A stretch of DNA of 11,158 nt from JAHBWI01 sp035715525 (GTDB lineage Bacteria; Nitrospirota; Nitrospiria; Nitrospirales; Nitrospiraceae). Position 1 is the first letter of the stretch; each line of letters opens with the position of its first letter. Made by a program: the position numbers and the translations under genes. Positions 1 through 6,495 of the stretch are shown in pieces. The notes under the pieces are model-generated. The model was given only the letters and a program-made list of their open reading frames with translations. It did no database searches and was not told the origin of the DNA. The stretch is from NCBI GenBank assembly GCA_035715525.1, contig DASTLA010000249.1, positions 1 through 11,158 on the forward strand, given 5' to 3'.

Positions 1-756
1 CCACAGGGACGGCACAGAGGACTCGGCAAACCAGGGCAACAACCAAGGGTCAAACAGGAAGACTTGCTCGCGTTGACGGTAGAGCAGCGCGGCATGTCCC
101 AGGTGCAACATGTCCCGGTCCTGCACCACGTCGAACCAAAGCGAGCCGACCGTGCGATGAGGCGCACTCACCAGACAGCCATACTGCTGTAGCGATTCCA
201 TGAGGCCGGTCAGGACTCCCTGGCTCTCCCGCGGAGCGGACTGCACCACCGTCTTGAGCTCTTCGGCGCGGTGCGCTCCGCCGAGCATCCCTAGCAATTT
301 GCCGACCATCGGGGCCAGCGGACGCTGGTCGAATCCGAGTGGGATCGCCTGGCGCTTCACGCTGTTGAAAATCCGCAGGCCGCCGTTGCTGACCGTGGCT
401 GATTTGGTGGGGTCGGTCGGAAACTCCCACTGAAACGTCCCGTCCGGTTTGCGGCCGCAACGGATGTGTTGGCGCAAATACGGCCGAGCATTGACCAATT
501 CGGCGTACGCGTCCTCCAACCTGTTCTGCCGCCCCGGATCCTCTACGGGCGCTCTCTTGGAAAATACGTCGCTGATCGCGGTATCGATCGAGCTCGCCAG
601 AAGGCTATGGGCTTCATGGAGGCTGGCAACGACTTCCGGCGCCACTCCCGCCACGAAGGGAAAGGGACCGGGTGATTCACCGCTTTCGAGTTGGACCCAA
701 CACCAGGGAACCAGGCTGAGATAGTGGTCGCGAGGCAGCTTGTCCCAGATACTCAT
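1..756 (-). CDS. MBL-fold metallohydrolase with winged-helix-like N-terminal part (3' end missing)
   Basis: The frame is open for 252 codons from ATG at 756 to the window edge, so the C-terminal part is missing. Residues about 122-197 look like a small winged-helix or PqqD-like module: a short beta start, the segment LLGMLGGAHRAEEL, then a second helix ending in QQYGCLV. At residues 217-238 comes the usual opening of a metallo-beta-lactamase fold, LHLGHAALLYR followed by VFLFDPWL. The metal-binding HxHxDH motif would lie beyond the edge and cannot be checked. No signal peptide is visible, so the protein is probably cytoplasmic. No clear ribosome binding site precedes the ATG, and the frame stays open upstream, so the start is tentative. 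It lies 68 bases downstream of the VOC gene on the same strand and may be co-transcribed. The substrate is unknown. The MBL call rests on the fold opening only, and the winged-helix call is inference. Confidence 0.6.
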   Translation of the reverse strand, partial: MSIWDKLPRDHYLSLVPWCWVQLESGESPGPFPFVAGVAPEVVASLHEAHSLLASSIDTAISDVFSKRAPVEDPGRQNRLEDAYAELVNARPYLRQHIRCGRKPDGTFQWEFPTDPTKSATVSNGGLRIFNSVKRQAIPLGFDQRPLAPMVGKLLGMLGGAHRAEELKTVVQSAPRESQGVLTGLMESLQQYGCLVSAPHRTVGSLWFDVVQDRDMLHLGHAALLYRQREQVFLFDPWLLPWFAESSVPSLW

Positions 757-824
757 AGCGAAGGCACACGAGGCCGGAGACGAAAGACGCGAGCCGTTCG
801 TGAACGAATCATGCGTCTCACGCT

Positions 825-1265
825 TTATGCCTCACGTTGTACCCATTCCAGTCGACTGATGGTCGGCTCATACAGCGCTTGGATGACGTTTCCGTCGGGA
901 TCTGCAAAATAAAATGAGAAGCTGCCGTCGCGATGCTGCTTCGGCGGCTTCACGATAGAACCTCCGAACCGGGCAATGGCGGGGGCGACGTCGCCATAGA
1001 GCTGCTCCACAGATTGAGGACTTTCCATGATGATTCCCACGTGATCCAGCAACTGCGCCCTCGGAGGACGAAACTCGGCGAGTTCACCCGGGCCGATCTG
1101 ATGCAGCGCAAGGTTGTCGCTGCCTGAGCTGAAATAGACGTTCTCGGGATCCGGCTCCCAGACGACTCGCATCCCGAGGAAGCGCTCATAAAAGGCACGA
1201 GATCGCTTGAGATCGGTGACGCGAAGGGCCAGATGGCGAAGGCCGCGGTGACGTGGCACTGTCAT
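825..1265 (-). CDS. VOC / glyoxalase-bleomycin resistance fold protein
   Basis: This 146-residue protein has the two beta-alpha-beta-beta-beta halves of the vicinal oxygen chelate fold. The first half starts at GLRHLALRV (His11) and contains the helix RSRAFYERFLGMRVV. The second starts at LDHVGI (His75) and ends with FYFADPDGNVIQALYEP. Compared with FosA-type proteins, His11 and His75 fit metal ligands, but the third ligand, normally Glu in a DPDGxxxEL motif, is Gln129 here; Glu133 lies four residues further on. Members of this family include glyoxalase I, dioxygenases and resistance proteins, so the reaction cannot be named from sequence. The size is typical of a single-chain VOC protein that dimerises. 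The protein has no signal peptide and is probably cytoplasmic. No Shine-Dalgarno sequence precedes the ATG, but a promoter lies just upstream (see that entry). It is the first gene of a possible two-gene minus-strand unit. Confidence 0.85.
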   Translation of the reverse strand: MTVPRHRGLRHLALRVTDLKRSRAFYERFLGMRVVWEPDPENVYFSSGSDNLALHQIGPGELAEFRPPRAQLLDHVGIIMESPQSVEQLYGDVAPAIARFGGSIVKPPKQHRDGSFSFYFADPDGNVIQALYEPTISRLEWVQREA

Positions 1266-1275
1266 ACGATCGCGT

Positions 1276-1305
1276 ATACTAGGTGCGGGGTCGTCATCGC
1301 GTCAA
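1276..1305 (-). promoter_or_regulatory. Sigma70-like promoter of the VOC gene, very short leader
   Basis: Reading the minus strand, TTGACG (1305-1300) is followed after 18 bases by TAGTAT (1281-1276). These are close to the -35 and -10 consensus. The ATG of the VOC gene is at 1265, ten bases after the -10 box, so transcription would start only a few bases before it. This agrees with the absence of a ribosome binding site and suggests a leaderless or nearly leaderless mRNA. It is a pattern match only. Confidence 0.45.
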
Positions 1306-1368
1306 TCCTTCCGATCACGTTCCCGTTCGCCCGGTCGATAAGTCCCCGTGCCGCCGACTGCAACCCTG

Positions 1369-1377
1369 TGATACGAT
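1369..1377 (+). promoter_or_regulatory. Possible extended -10 promoter of the SUMF1-hemD unit
   Basis: TGATACGAT matches the TGn-TAnnAT extended -10 pattern. No good -35 box is found at the usual distance. The predicted start near 1384 would give a leader of about 30 bases containing the strong ribosome binding site at 1400-1406. The rest of the 149-base gap shared with the VOC gene shows nothing clear. Confidence 0.3.
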
Positions 1378-1414
1378 CATGCCATTTAGGTCATGAATCA
1401 AAGGAGTGAGGAGC

Positions 1415-2260
1415 ATGGTGGCACAAGTGATGGTGGCAGTTGCAGTGGTCCTGGCGGTCGCTTTTAATCCGACGGTGCCGAGTTTCGCGGCAGAGGGCGC
1501 TCTTCCGAAAGAACTGACGGGCAAGGACGGCGCCCCGATGGTGCTGATTCCGGCCGGGCCTTTCCCGATGGGCGTGCCTCCGGGAGACCGCGACGGCGGA
1601 CGCGACGAGTATCCGCGCCATATCGTCCATGTGGACGATTTCTACATCGACAAATACGAGGTGACGAACGGTCGCTACTTGCAGTTCGTGAAAGCCACCA
1701 ATCATCGTGTTCCCCAGAACCCCAAGAACCCTACCAGGAACCTGTGGGAAGGAGCGGCCATTTCAGACTCCCTGACCGATCGACCGGTCGTGAACGTGGA
1801 TTGGGCCGACGCCGACGCCTATTGCCGCTGGGCCGGCCGACGACTTCCTCACGAGGCCGAATGGGAGAAGGCCGCGAAAGGGAACAATGATTGGCGCTTT
1901 CCCTGGGGCAACGTCGAACCCACCAACAAACATCTCAACTTCAACCAGAAATGGATCGGTGAGAAGACCCTGATGCCGGTCGGCAGCTACGAGGCGGGCA
2001 AGAGTCCGTACGGCGTGTACGAAATGGCCGGGAACGTGTGGGAATGGGTGAACGATTATTATGACCCCAAGTACTACGAAAAGAGTCCCGACAAGAACCC
2101 GAAAGGCCCGGAGAGCGGCACGAAACGGGTCATCCGCGGCGCAGGCTGGCAGAACGAGACCCCTACGGTCCGCATCTTCACGCGCGTGGACAGCGATCCG
2201 ACGATCAGGAACGAATCCACCGGCTTTCGCTGCGCGCAAAGTGCGGCTGATGCCAGATAG
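1415..2260 (+). CDS. Exported SUMF1/FGE-fold protein lacking the catalytic cysteines
   Basis: The protein is 281 residues long and carries the formylglycine-generating-enzyme/sulfatase-modifying-factor (SUMF1) fold over residues about 41-275. Landmarks in order are MVLIPAGPFPMG, FYIDKYEVTNGRYLQF, YCRWAGRRLPHEAEWEKAA, FPWGN, MAGNVWEW (205-211), VIRGAGW and the ending GFRC (270-273). True FGEs have two catalytic cysteines just after the RGGSW-like motif; here the equivalent positions are Asn and Val, so formylglycine formation is unlikely. The N-terminus is a probable signal peptide ending near PSFAA, which puts the protein in the periplasm. I chose ATG 1415 because AAAGGAG lies 8 bases upstream. 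GTG 1406 in the same frame would overlap that site, although it would add an Arg to the signal peptide, which otherwise lacks a basic residue. hemD follows after 11 bases. The role is unknown; related folds serve as ligand-binding or redox-chaperone-like proteins. Confidence 0.85.
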   Translation: MVAQVMVAVAVVLAVAFNPTVPSFAAEGALPKELTGKDGAPMVLIPAGPFPMGVPPGDRDGGRDEYPRHIVHVDDFYIDKYEVTNGRYLQFVKATNHRVPQNPKNPTRNLWEGAAISDSLTDRPVVNVDWADADAYCRWAGRRLPHEAEWEKAAKGNNDWRFPWGNVEPTNKHLNFNQKWIGEKTLMPVGSYEAGKSPYGVYEMAGNVWEWVNDYYDPKYYEKSPDKNPKGPESGTKRVIRGAGWQNETPTVRIFTRVDSDPTIRNESTGFRCAQSAADAR

Positions 2261-2271
2261 GATCTGGATCA

Positions 2272-3102
2272 ATGGACAACTTCAACGGCTTGACCGTGGC
2301 TTCTTTCGAAAGCCGCATGGCGCCGGAGATGTCGCGCTTGATCGAGCGGCAAGGCGGAACGCCTCTGGTGGCGCCCGCGTTGCGAGAAATCCCGCTGGAA
2401 GATAACGACGCGGCGCTGCGGTTCGGGGCGCGGCTGGTGGCCGAGCGGATCGACGTGCTGGTACTGTTGACCGGCGTCGGGACGACCGCGCTGTTCCAGA
2501 TTCTTCACAGCCGCCACGGTCAGGATCGCATCAGAGCAGCGTTGCAGGAGACGGTGCTGGTCGCGAGGGGTCCGAAGCCGGTCGCTGCGCTGAAGGCCCT
2601 CGGATTTACACCCACGTTGACGGTTCCCGAACCGAACACATGGGTCGATATCGTTTCGACGCTCGATGAGTACCGGCCCGTGCGGGGATTGCGTGTCGCC
2701 GTACAGGAATACGGCGTATCCAATCCGGACTTCTTGGAGGCCTTGAAAGGTCGTGGCGCGGAAGTGTTTCCCGTCCCGGTCTACAAGTGGGGGCTGCCGG
2801 AGGATATTGCTCCGCTGAAAAAGGCCTTGGAAGGAATCCTGGACCGTCGCGTCGCCGTGCTGCTCATTACCAACGCAGCGCAGATCGACCATGTCATGCA
2901 GCTGCTCGAACGAGATGGAAAGACCGAGCAGTTCAAAGAGGCCTGCCGACACCTGGTCGTCGCATCGATCGGTCCGACCGCCAGCGAGCGCCTCCGCAAC
3001 CATGGTCTCCCGGTAGACCTCGAACCTTCTCATCCCAAAATGGGGATTCTGGTCAAAGAAGCCGCCGAGCGGGCCTCGGAAATACTTGCCAGCAAACGAT
3101 GA
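2272..3102 (+). CDS. hemD: Uroporphyrinogen-III synthase
   Basis: HemD cyclises hydroxymethylbilane to uroporphyrinogen III, inverting ring D. This is the branch-point intermediate for heme, siroheme, cobalamin and heme d1. The 276-residue protein shows the two-domain layout of the family: domain 1 with VLLTGVGTTALF (about 64-75), a linker with VPEPNTW, and domain 2 with LLITNAAQIDHV, the conserved VVASIGPTASERLR (229-242) and the late motif EPSHPKMG (251-258), which I recognise from one subgroup of HemD proteins. The family is poorly conserved and has few fixed catalytic residues, so the call rests on these motifs and on the length. The start ATG 2272 has AGGA at 2259-2262 overlapping the TAG stop of the SUMF1 gene, which suggests translational coupling. 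No other heme gene is adjacent. A second hemD elsewhere in the genome is possible. Confidence 0.88.
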   Translation: MDNFNGLTVASFESRMAPEMSRLIERQGGTPLVAPALREIPLEDNDAALRFGARLVAERIDVLVLLTGVGTTALFQILHSRHGQDRIRAALQETVLVARGPKPVAALKALGFTPTLTVPEPNTWVDIVSTLDEYRPVRGLRVAVQEYGVSNPDFLEALKGRGAEVFPVPVYKWGLPEDIAPLKKALEGILDRRVAVLLITNAAQIDHVMQLLERDGKTEQFKEACRHLVVASIGPTASERLRNHGLPVDLEPSHPKMGILVKEAAERASEILASKR

Positions 3103-3138
3103 TCCGGTCCCTGTCTCGCAGGCGCAGAGGTAGCGGGC

Positions 3139-4080
3139 CTATCGCAATCCTGTCTGTAGCGGCTTCAGTTCGGCACCCTCGCCGCTTTCCTTCACGTCCC
3201 TTGCGCACCGAAAGCCCAACCAGTTCATGGACGTCTTGGGGTCCGTGCCGTTGCGTTGTGAGACGCGGACGCTCGGTGTGCTGTCGATCCAGCCGCCGCC
3301 GCGGAATGCTTTCTGTGTTCCCTTGTCGGGGCCCTTCGGATTCTTGTCCGGAGCCGTCTTGTAGTAGTCCTTCTCGTACCAATCGGCCACCCACTCGGCA
3401 ACATTCCCTACCATTTGAAAAATCCCATAGGGACTCACCGAATTATCGTACTTAAAGACGGAGATAATCGGCGGATACAGAAGAAGCCGTTCAGGGCGGT
3501 CACGCACCGGACCGGACAACCCGCTGCGGCCATAGTTGGCCCGCGTCAACCCGGCCATTTCGTTGCCCCAAGGGTAAATCCGCGCGTCCTGATCGCCTCG
3601 CGCGGCCTTTTCCCATTCTGCTTCGGTCGGTAGCCGCTTGCCCGCCCAACGGCAAAATTCATCCGCGTCATACCACGTGACGTGCATGATGGGGTGCGCC
3701 GCCATGGTCTCTTGGAAGTTGCCCCCGTCGAACTTCCAGTCCACCTGTGGCGAGCGATTGGTCGCCAAAACGAATTTCAAATATTGCACCGTCGTGACTT
3801 CGTATTTGTCGATCTCATAGGCGTCGAGATAGACCTTGTGCTGGGGAAACTCGACCAGGTAGGCATTGCGATCCACTTTCTTGTCGCTGCCCATCATGAA
3901 CGGGCCGGCCGGGATGCGCACCATCTCATCGTACGCCGGAAGCTTCACCCGCTCCGCCGCCAATTTTTTTCCTTGGGGCGTCCACTCTTGTTTGATATCA
4001 CCCACGTCCAACGCCCAGGCCAGGCCGCTTGCCATCACCAGTCCTATGAGGCTCGACGTCGTATATTTTGCCACTCGCAC
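3139..4080 (-). CDS. Second exported SUMF1/FGE-fold protein lacking the catalytic cysteines
   Basis: The 313-residue protein is a paralogue of the SUMF1 protein at 1415-2260. Shared landmarks are MVRIPAGPFMMG, YEIDKYEVTTVQYLKF, FCRWAGKRLPTEAEWEKAA, YPWGN, MVGNVAEW, the segment PDKNPKGP, FRGGGW (259-264) and GFRC (289-292). The positions of the two FGE catalytic cysteines hold Asp and Val, so sulfatase activation is not expected. The N-terminus is a clean signal peptide ending AWA at 21-23. I chose GTG 4080 because AGGAGG (4092-4087) lies 6 bases before it and the signal peptide then starts MRVAKY. An upstream ATG at 4098 overlaps the stop of the DUF4412 gene as TAATG and would add six residues, placing the ribosome binding site inside the gene. 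It ends a minus-strand unit with the dehydrogenase and DUF4412 genes and converges on hemD, with 36 bases between the stops and no clear terminator. Confidence 0.85.
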   Translation of the reverse strand: MRVAKYTTSSLIGLVMASGLAWALDVGDIKQEWTPQGKKLAAERVKLPAYDEMVRIPAGPFMMGSDKKVDRNAYLVEFPQHKVYLDAYEIDKYEVTTVQYLKFVLATNRSPQVDWKFDGGNFQETMAAHPIMHVTWYDADEFCRWAGKRLPTEAEWEKAARGDQDARIYPWGNEMAGLTRANYGRSGLSGPVRDRPERLLLYPPIISVFKYDNSVSPYGIFQMVGNVAEWVADWYEKDYYKTAPDKNPKGPDKGTQKAFRGGGWIDSTPSVRVSQRNGTDPKTSMNWLGFRCARDVKESGEGAELKPLQTGLR

Positions 4081-4097
4081 GGGACTCCTCCTCGTCA

Positions 4098-4697
4098 TTA
4101 CATCGCCGGTTTCTCGGGCTCCGCGGCCGGAGCCGTCTGGAAGTCTTCCAGCGGCTGAAAGTTCAGGGGTAATTGAAACAAATAGTCGGTCACGGCCCGC
4201 AGCTTGACATGCTGATATTCGACGATCCAGCTGCCGTCCTTCTTCGCCAGCTTCATGGGAAAATGGATGTCGGTCGCTAACCACTGGTAGTACACCTCGG
4301 TGCGCTGGCCTTGCTTGACGGTCACCTCGTAGAGCGTCGTCGGGTGGCCTTCGCGCGTCTCCGTGCCGATCTCCTCCCGCGATACCTCACCATCCAACTT
4401 TTCGAAGACCTTGAGATCCTGCTCGGGGGTATAGGGAACGGTCTTGAAGTGCTTCATCCGTGAAAGCAGCAGCCAGACGACCTGTTTGTCCTTGCGCACG
4501 ATGCTGACGTTGACGGGTCCCATCGTGTGATGCTCGATCCGCCACATGTTGTCGCGAAAATAAATATTCGCCTTATGGGTCTTACCGTCGATCTTGGTCA
4601 CCTGGTCCGCCGTGAATTCCAATGCTTGCGCCTCCGCCGCGGCGACGACACATAGGAACACGATGCCGATCAGGTGCTTCCAGCCCATCCGCTGCAT
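4098..4697 (-). CDS. Exported DUF4412-like protein
   Basis: The protein is about 199 residues long. Residues about 1-24 form a signal peptide with a hydrophobic core (LIGIVFLCVVAAA) and a likely cut after AQA. The mature part is a beta-rich domain with regularly spaced strands: FTADQVTKIDGK, KANIYFRDNMWRIEH, VSIVRKDKQVVWLL, TTLYEVTVKQ and VYYQWLATDIHFPMKL. This resembles DUF4412 and the LolA/LolB-like fold, in which a curved sheet can hold a lipid. No lipobox is seen, so it is probably soluble in the periplasm. The start is uncertain. ATG 4697 begins a well-formed signal peptide, but GTG 4733 would overlap the dehydrogenase stop (GTGA), and ATG 4688 is also possible; none has a strong ribosome binding site. 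It lies between the alcohol dehydrogenase and the second SUMF1 gene in the same direction. Its function is unknown. Confidence 0.7.
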   Translation of the reverse strand: MQRMGWKHLIGIVFLCVVAAAEAQALEFTADQVTKIDGKTHKANIYFRDNMWRIEHHTMGPVNVSIVRKDKQVVWLLLSRMKHFKTVPYTPEQDLKVFEKLDGEVSREEIGTETREGHPTTLYEVTVKQGQRTEVYYQWLATDIHFPMKLAKKDGSWIVEYQHVKLRAVTDYLFQLPLNFQPLEDFQTAPAAEPEKPAM

Positions 4698-4729
4698 CTT
4701 ACCGGCACGATCCTTCACAATTCCAGAGG

Positions 4730-5731
4730 TCACTCGACGTGCAAGACGGCCGCTCCTCGAATCGTGCCCGCCTTGAGGGATTGCAGCGCTTCATTCGCTT
4801 GATTCAGCGTGAACGGAACGGTATGCGTGCGAATCGGAATGGCGGCGGCTTCTTGCAGCAGGTCGATTCCGTCCTGGCGCGTGTTGGCCGTGACGCTCCG
4901 GATGACGCGCTCGCCGAAGATTTCCCGATCGTAATCCAAGGGCGGAATCCTGGACATATGGATACCGGCTAACGCCAGCGTTCCCCCGCGGTCCAACGCC
5001 CGTAGCGCCGGCGGCACCAGCTCGCCGGCCGGTGCGAACAGAATCGCAGCGTGGAGCCGATCCGGAGGTGTCTGAGCTGCTTCGCCCACCCAAACCGCGC
5101 CCAACTCGCGAGCCAGCCGACGGTGTTCTTCCCGCAACGAGCAGACATACACCGAACAGCCGCGATGCCGCGCCACCTGAATGGCGATATGGGCCGAGGC
5201 CCCGAACCCGTAAAGTCCCAACCGCTGGCCCGGTTGGATGCCGCTGAGTCGCAGCGCCCGGTAGCCGATGATGCCGGCGCACAACAGCGGTGCTGCCTCT
5301 TCGTCTGAGAACGAGCGAGGGATCGGATACACATAGCGGGCAGCCGCCACGGCATATTCGGCGTAGCCGCCGTCCACTTGGTAGCCGGTAAATCGGGCAG
5401 ACAGGCAAAGGTTTTCCCGGCCGGTCGTACAATAGTCGCATTGGCCGCAGGTGCCCTGGAGCCAGGCAATTCCCACTCGATCTCCTTCGTGCAGATCGGC
5501 GACGGCCGGGCCGATCGCGTCCACGATGCCGACGACTTCATGACCCGGAATGACGTGCGGTTTGATGTCAGGCAGCTCACCCTCCACTACGTGCAGATCG
5601 GTTCGGCAGACGCCGCATACGCGCACTTTTACCCGTACCTCATCCGCTGCCGGATCCGGACAGGGAACCGTTTGGAGTTCGAGCGGGTTTCGCGTGACAT
5701 CGTCCGACCGGCGCAACCGCATGGCTCGCAT
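4730..5731 (-). CDS. Zinc-dependent alcohol dehydrogenase (MDR family)
   Basis: The 333-residue protein belongs to the medium-chain dehydrogenase/reductase family and is expected to interconvert an alcohol and an aldehyde using NAD(P). The catalytic zinc ligands fit Cys42 (GVCRTDLH), His64 (PGHEVVG) and Cys151. The structural zinc site is complete, with Cys95, Cys98, Cys101 and Cys109 in the stretch TCGQCDYCTTGRENLC. The cofactor-binding turn is LGLYGFGASAH (171-181). This motif set fits the AdhA-like, propanol-preferring branch; the true substrate is unknown. I chose ATG 5731 because it gives MRAMRLRR, the typical start for this family; TTG 5767 in the same frame adds 12 residues. Neither has a ribosome binding site, so the start is moderately sure. 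It is the first gene after the hairpin at 5839-5875, and the DUF4412 and SUMF1 genes follow on the same strand. Confidence 0.88.
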   Translation of the reverse strand: MRAMRLRRSDDVTRNPLELQTVPCPDPAADEVRVKVRVCGVCRTDLHVVEGELPDIKPHVIPGHEVVGIVDAIGPAVADLHEGDRVGIAWLQGTCGQCDYCTTGRENLCLSARFTGYQVDGGYAEYAVAAARYVYPIPRSFSDEEAAPLLCAGIIGYRALRLSGIQPGQRLGLYGFGASAHIAIQVARHRGCSVYVCSLREEHRRLARELGAVWVGEAAQTPPDRLHAAILFAPAGELVPPALRALDRGGTLALAGIHMSRIPPLDYDREIFGERVIRSVTANTRQDGIDLLQEAAAIPIRTHTVPFTLNQANEALQSLKAGTIRGAAVLHVE

Positions 5732-5838
5732 GCCGACGTTGTAACCGAACGGACGGGTGCGAGGCAATCATGCCGCGACGCGCCAGCAGGTCCGCAACCG
5801 TTGGGGCCTGCGCTATGGAACGTGAAGATGGTTGGCGG

Positions 5839-5875
5839 TGCCGCCCTGCAAGCGCTCTTTCGCTGCAAGGCGGCA
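5839..5875 (-). terminator. Strong hairpin after the YceI gene, without a U-tract
   Basis: On the minus strand the arms TGCCGCCTTGCAGCG and CGCTTGCAGGGCGGCA pair over 15 base pairs, with one bulged T and one G-T pair, around a 6-base loop. The stem begins 11 bases after the YceI stop codon. No T-run follows on either strand, so it is not a classic intrinsic terminator. It may stabilise the 3' end of the transcript or act with Rho. The rest of the 155-base gap (5732-5886) shows no convincing promoter for the dehydrogenase gene; the best candidate, TTGCGG and CATGAT 19 bases apart, is weak. Confidence 0.5.
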
Positions 5876-5886
5876 AGTCAAGAAGG

Positions 5887-6495
5887 TTACTGCTTGGCCT
5901 TGATGCATTCGATATTCAGCTTGATGAAGACCTCATCGCCGACGACCAACCCACCGGCATCGAGCGTTTTATTCCACACCATGTCAAAATCTTTACGGTT
6001 CACCTTGCCCTCGGCTTCGAAGCCGGCGCGGATGTTGCCCCAAGGGTCTTTCGTCACGCCGTTGAACGTTCCGACGAGGGTGATTTCTTTGGTCACCCCG
6101 CGCAGCGTAAGGTCGCCTACCGCGGTATAGGTATCGCCGGTCTTCTTATAGCTCTTCATCTTGTACGTCATGGTCGGATACTTCGCGACGTCGAAAAAAT
6201 CCGCATCACGGAGGTGCGCATCCCGCTTTTCGTGATTGGTATTGACGGATCCCGTCTTGATCGTCGCTTCAATCGCTTTCACCGTGCCGGCGTCAGGATC
6301 CATCTCGATGAAGCCGGTATAGTCCTTGAAATGCCCGGTCGTTTTGGACACGACCATGTGCACGACCTTGAATTCAACGATCGAGTGCTCCAAATCCACA
6401 TCGTACCGGGCCATTTCCGCCTGTGCGAATGTCCCGGCCAGTAGGCTTCCTACCATCACTATGTGCAAGACGCACGATCGCACCGTCCGACCCAT
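5887..6495 (-). CDS. YceI-family periplasmic protein
   Basis: The 202-residue protein has a signal peptide (hydrophobic core about residues 9-23, likely cut after AQA) and one YceI domain, an extended lipocalin-like beta-barrel. Family landmarks are ARYDVDLEHSIVEFKVVHM, the segment TGHFKDYTGFIEMD, HLRDADFFDVAKYPTMTYK, GDLTLRGVTKEITL and the closing FIKLNIECIKAK. Structurally known members bind a polyisoprenoid chain such as octaprenyl in the barrel, and some are tied to quinone or isoprenoid handling in the periplasm. The ligand here is unknown. The ATG at 6495 has AAAGGAG 8 bases upstream. It overlaps the stop of the TonB-C gene by one base (TGATG), so the two are almost surely co-transcribed and probably translationally coupled. 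A strong hairpin follows the stop. Confidence 0.93.
   Translation of the reverse strand: MGRTVRSCVLHIVMVGSLLAGTFAQAEMARYDVDLEHSIVEFKVVHMVVSKTTGHFKDYTGFIEMDPDAGTVKAIEATIKTGSVNTNHEKRDAHLRDADFFDVAKYPTMTYKMKSYKKTGDTYTAVGDLTLRGVTKEITLVGTFNGVTKDPWGNIRAGFEAEGKVNRKDFDMVWNKTLDAGGLVVGDEVFIKLNIECIKAKQ

Noticed and set aside
50..460. 136-codon minus-strand open frame rich in Arg and Pro
   Set aside because: It is a shifted frame over the MBL-fold gene, whose own frame has recognisable motifs.
795..806. Short palindrome CGTTCGTGAACG between the VOC and MBL genes
   Set aside because: It has five-base arms with a two-base centre and no T-run, so it is too small to call an operator or terminator.
813..836. 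CTCACG repeated 14 bases apart at the end of the VOC gene
   Set aside because: There are only two six-base copies, and one is inside the coding region. No array or family of repeats is visible in this window.
3103..3138. Terminator between hemD and the converging SUMF1 gene
   Set aside because: Only a 4-bp stem (CCTG/CAGG) is present, with no T-run.
1406..4080. Formylglycine-generating enzymes (sulfatase activators)
   Set aside because: Both SUMF1-fold proteins lack the catalytic cysteine pair after the RGxGW motif, and no sulfatase is in the window.
5378..6444. Long open frames on the plus strand over the dehydrogenase and YceI genes
   Set aside because: They are mirror frames of well-supported minus-strand genes. 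They are rich in Arg, Ala and Pro and show no family motif.
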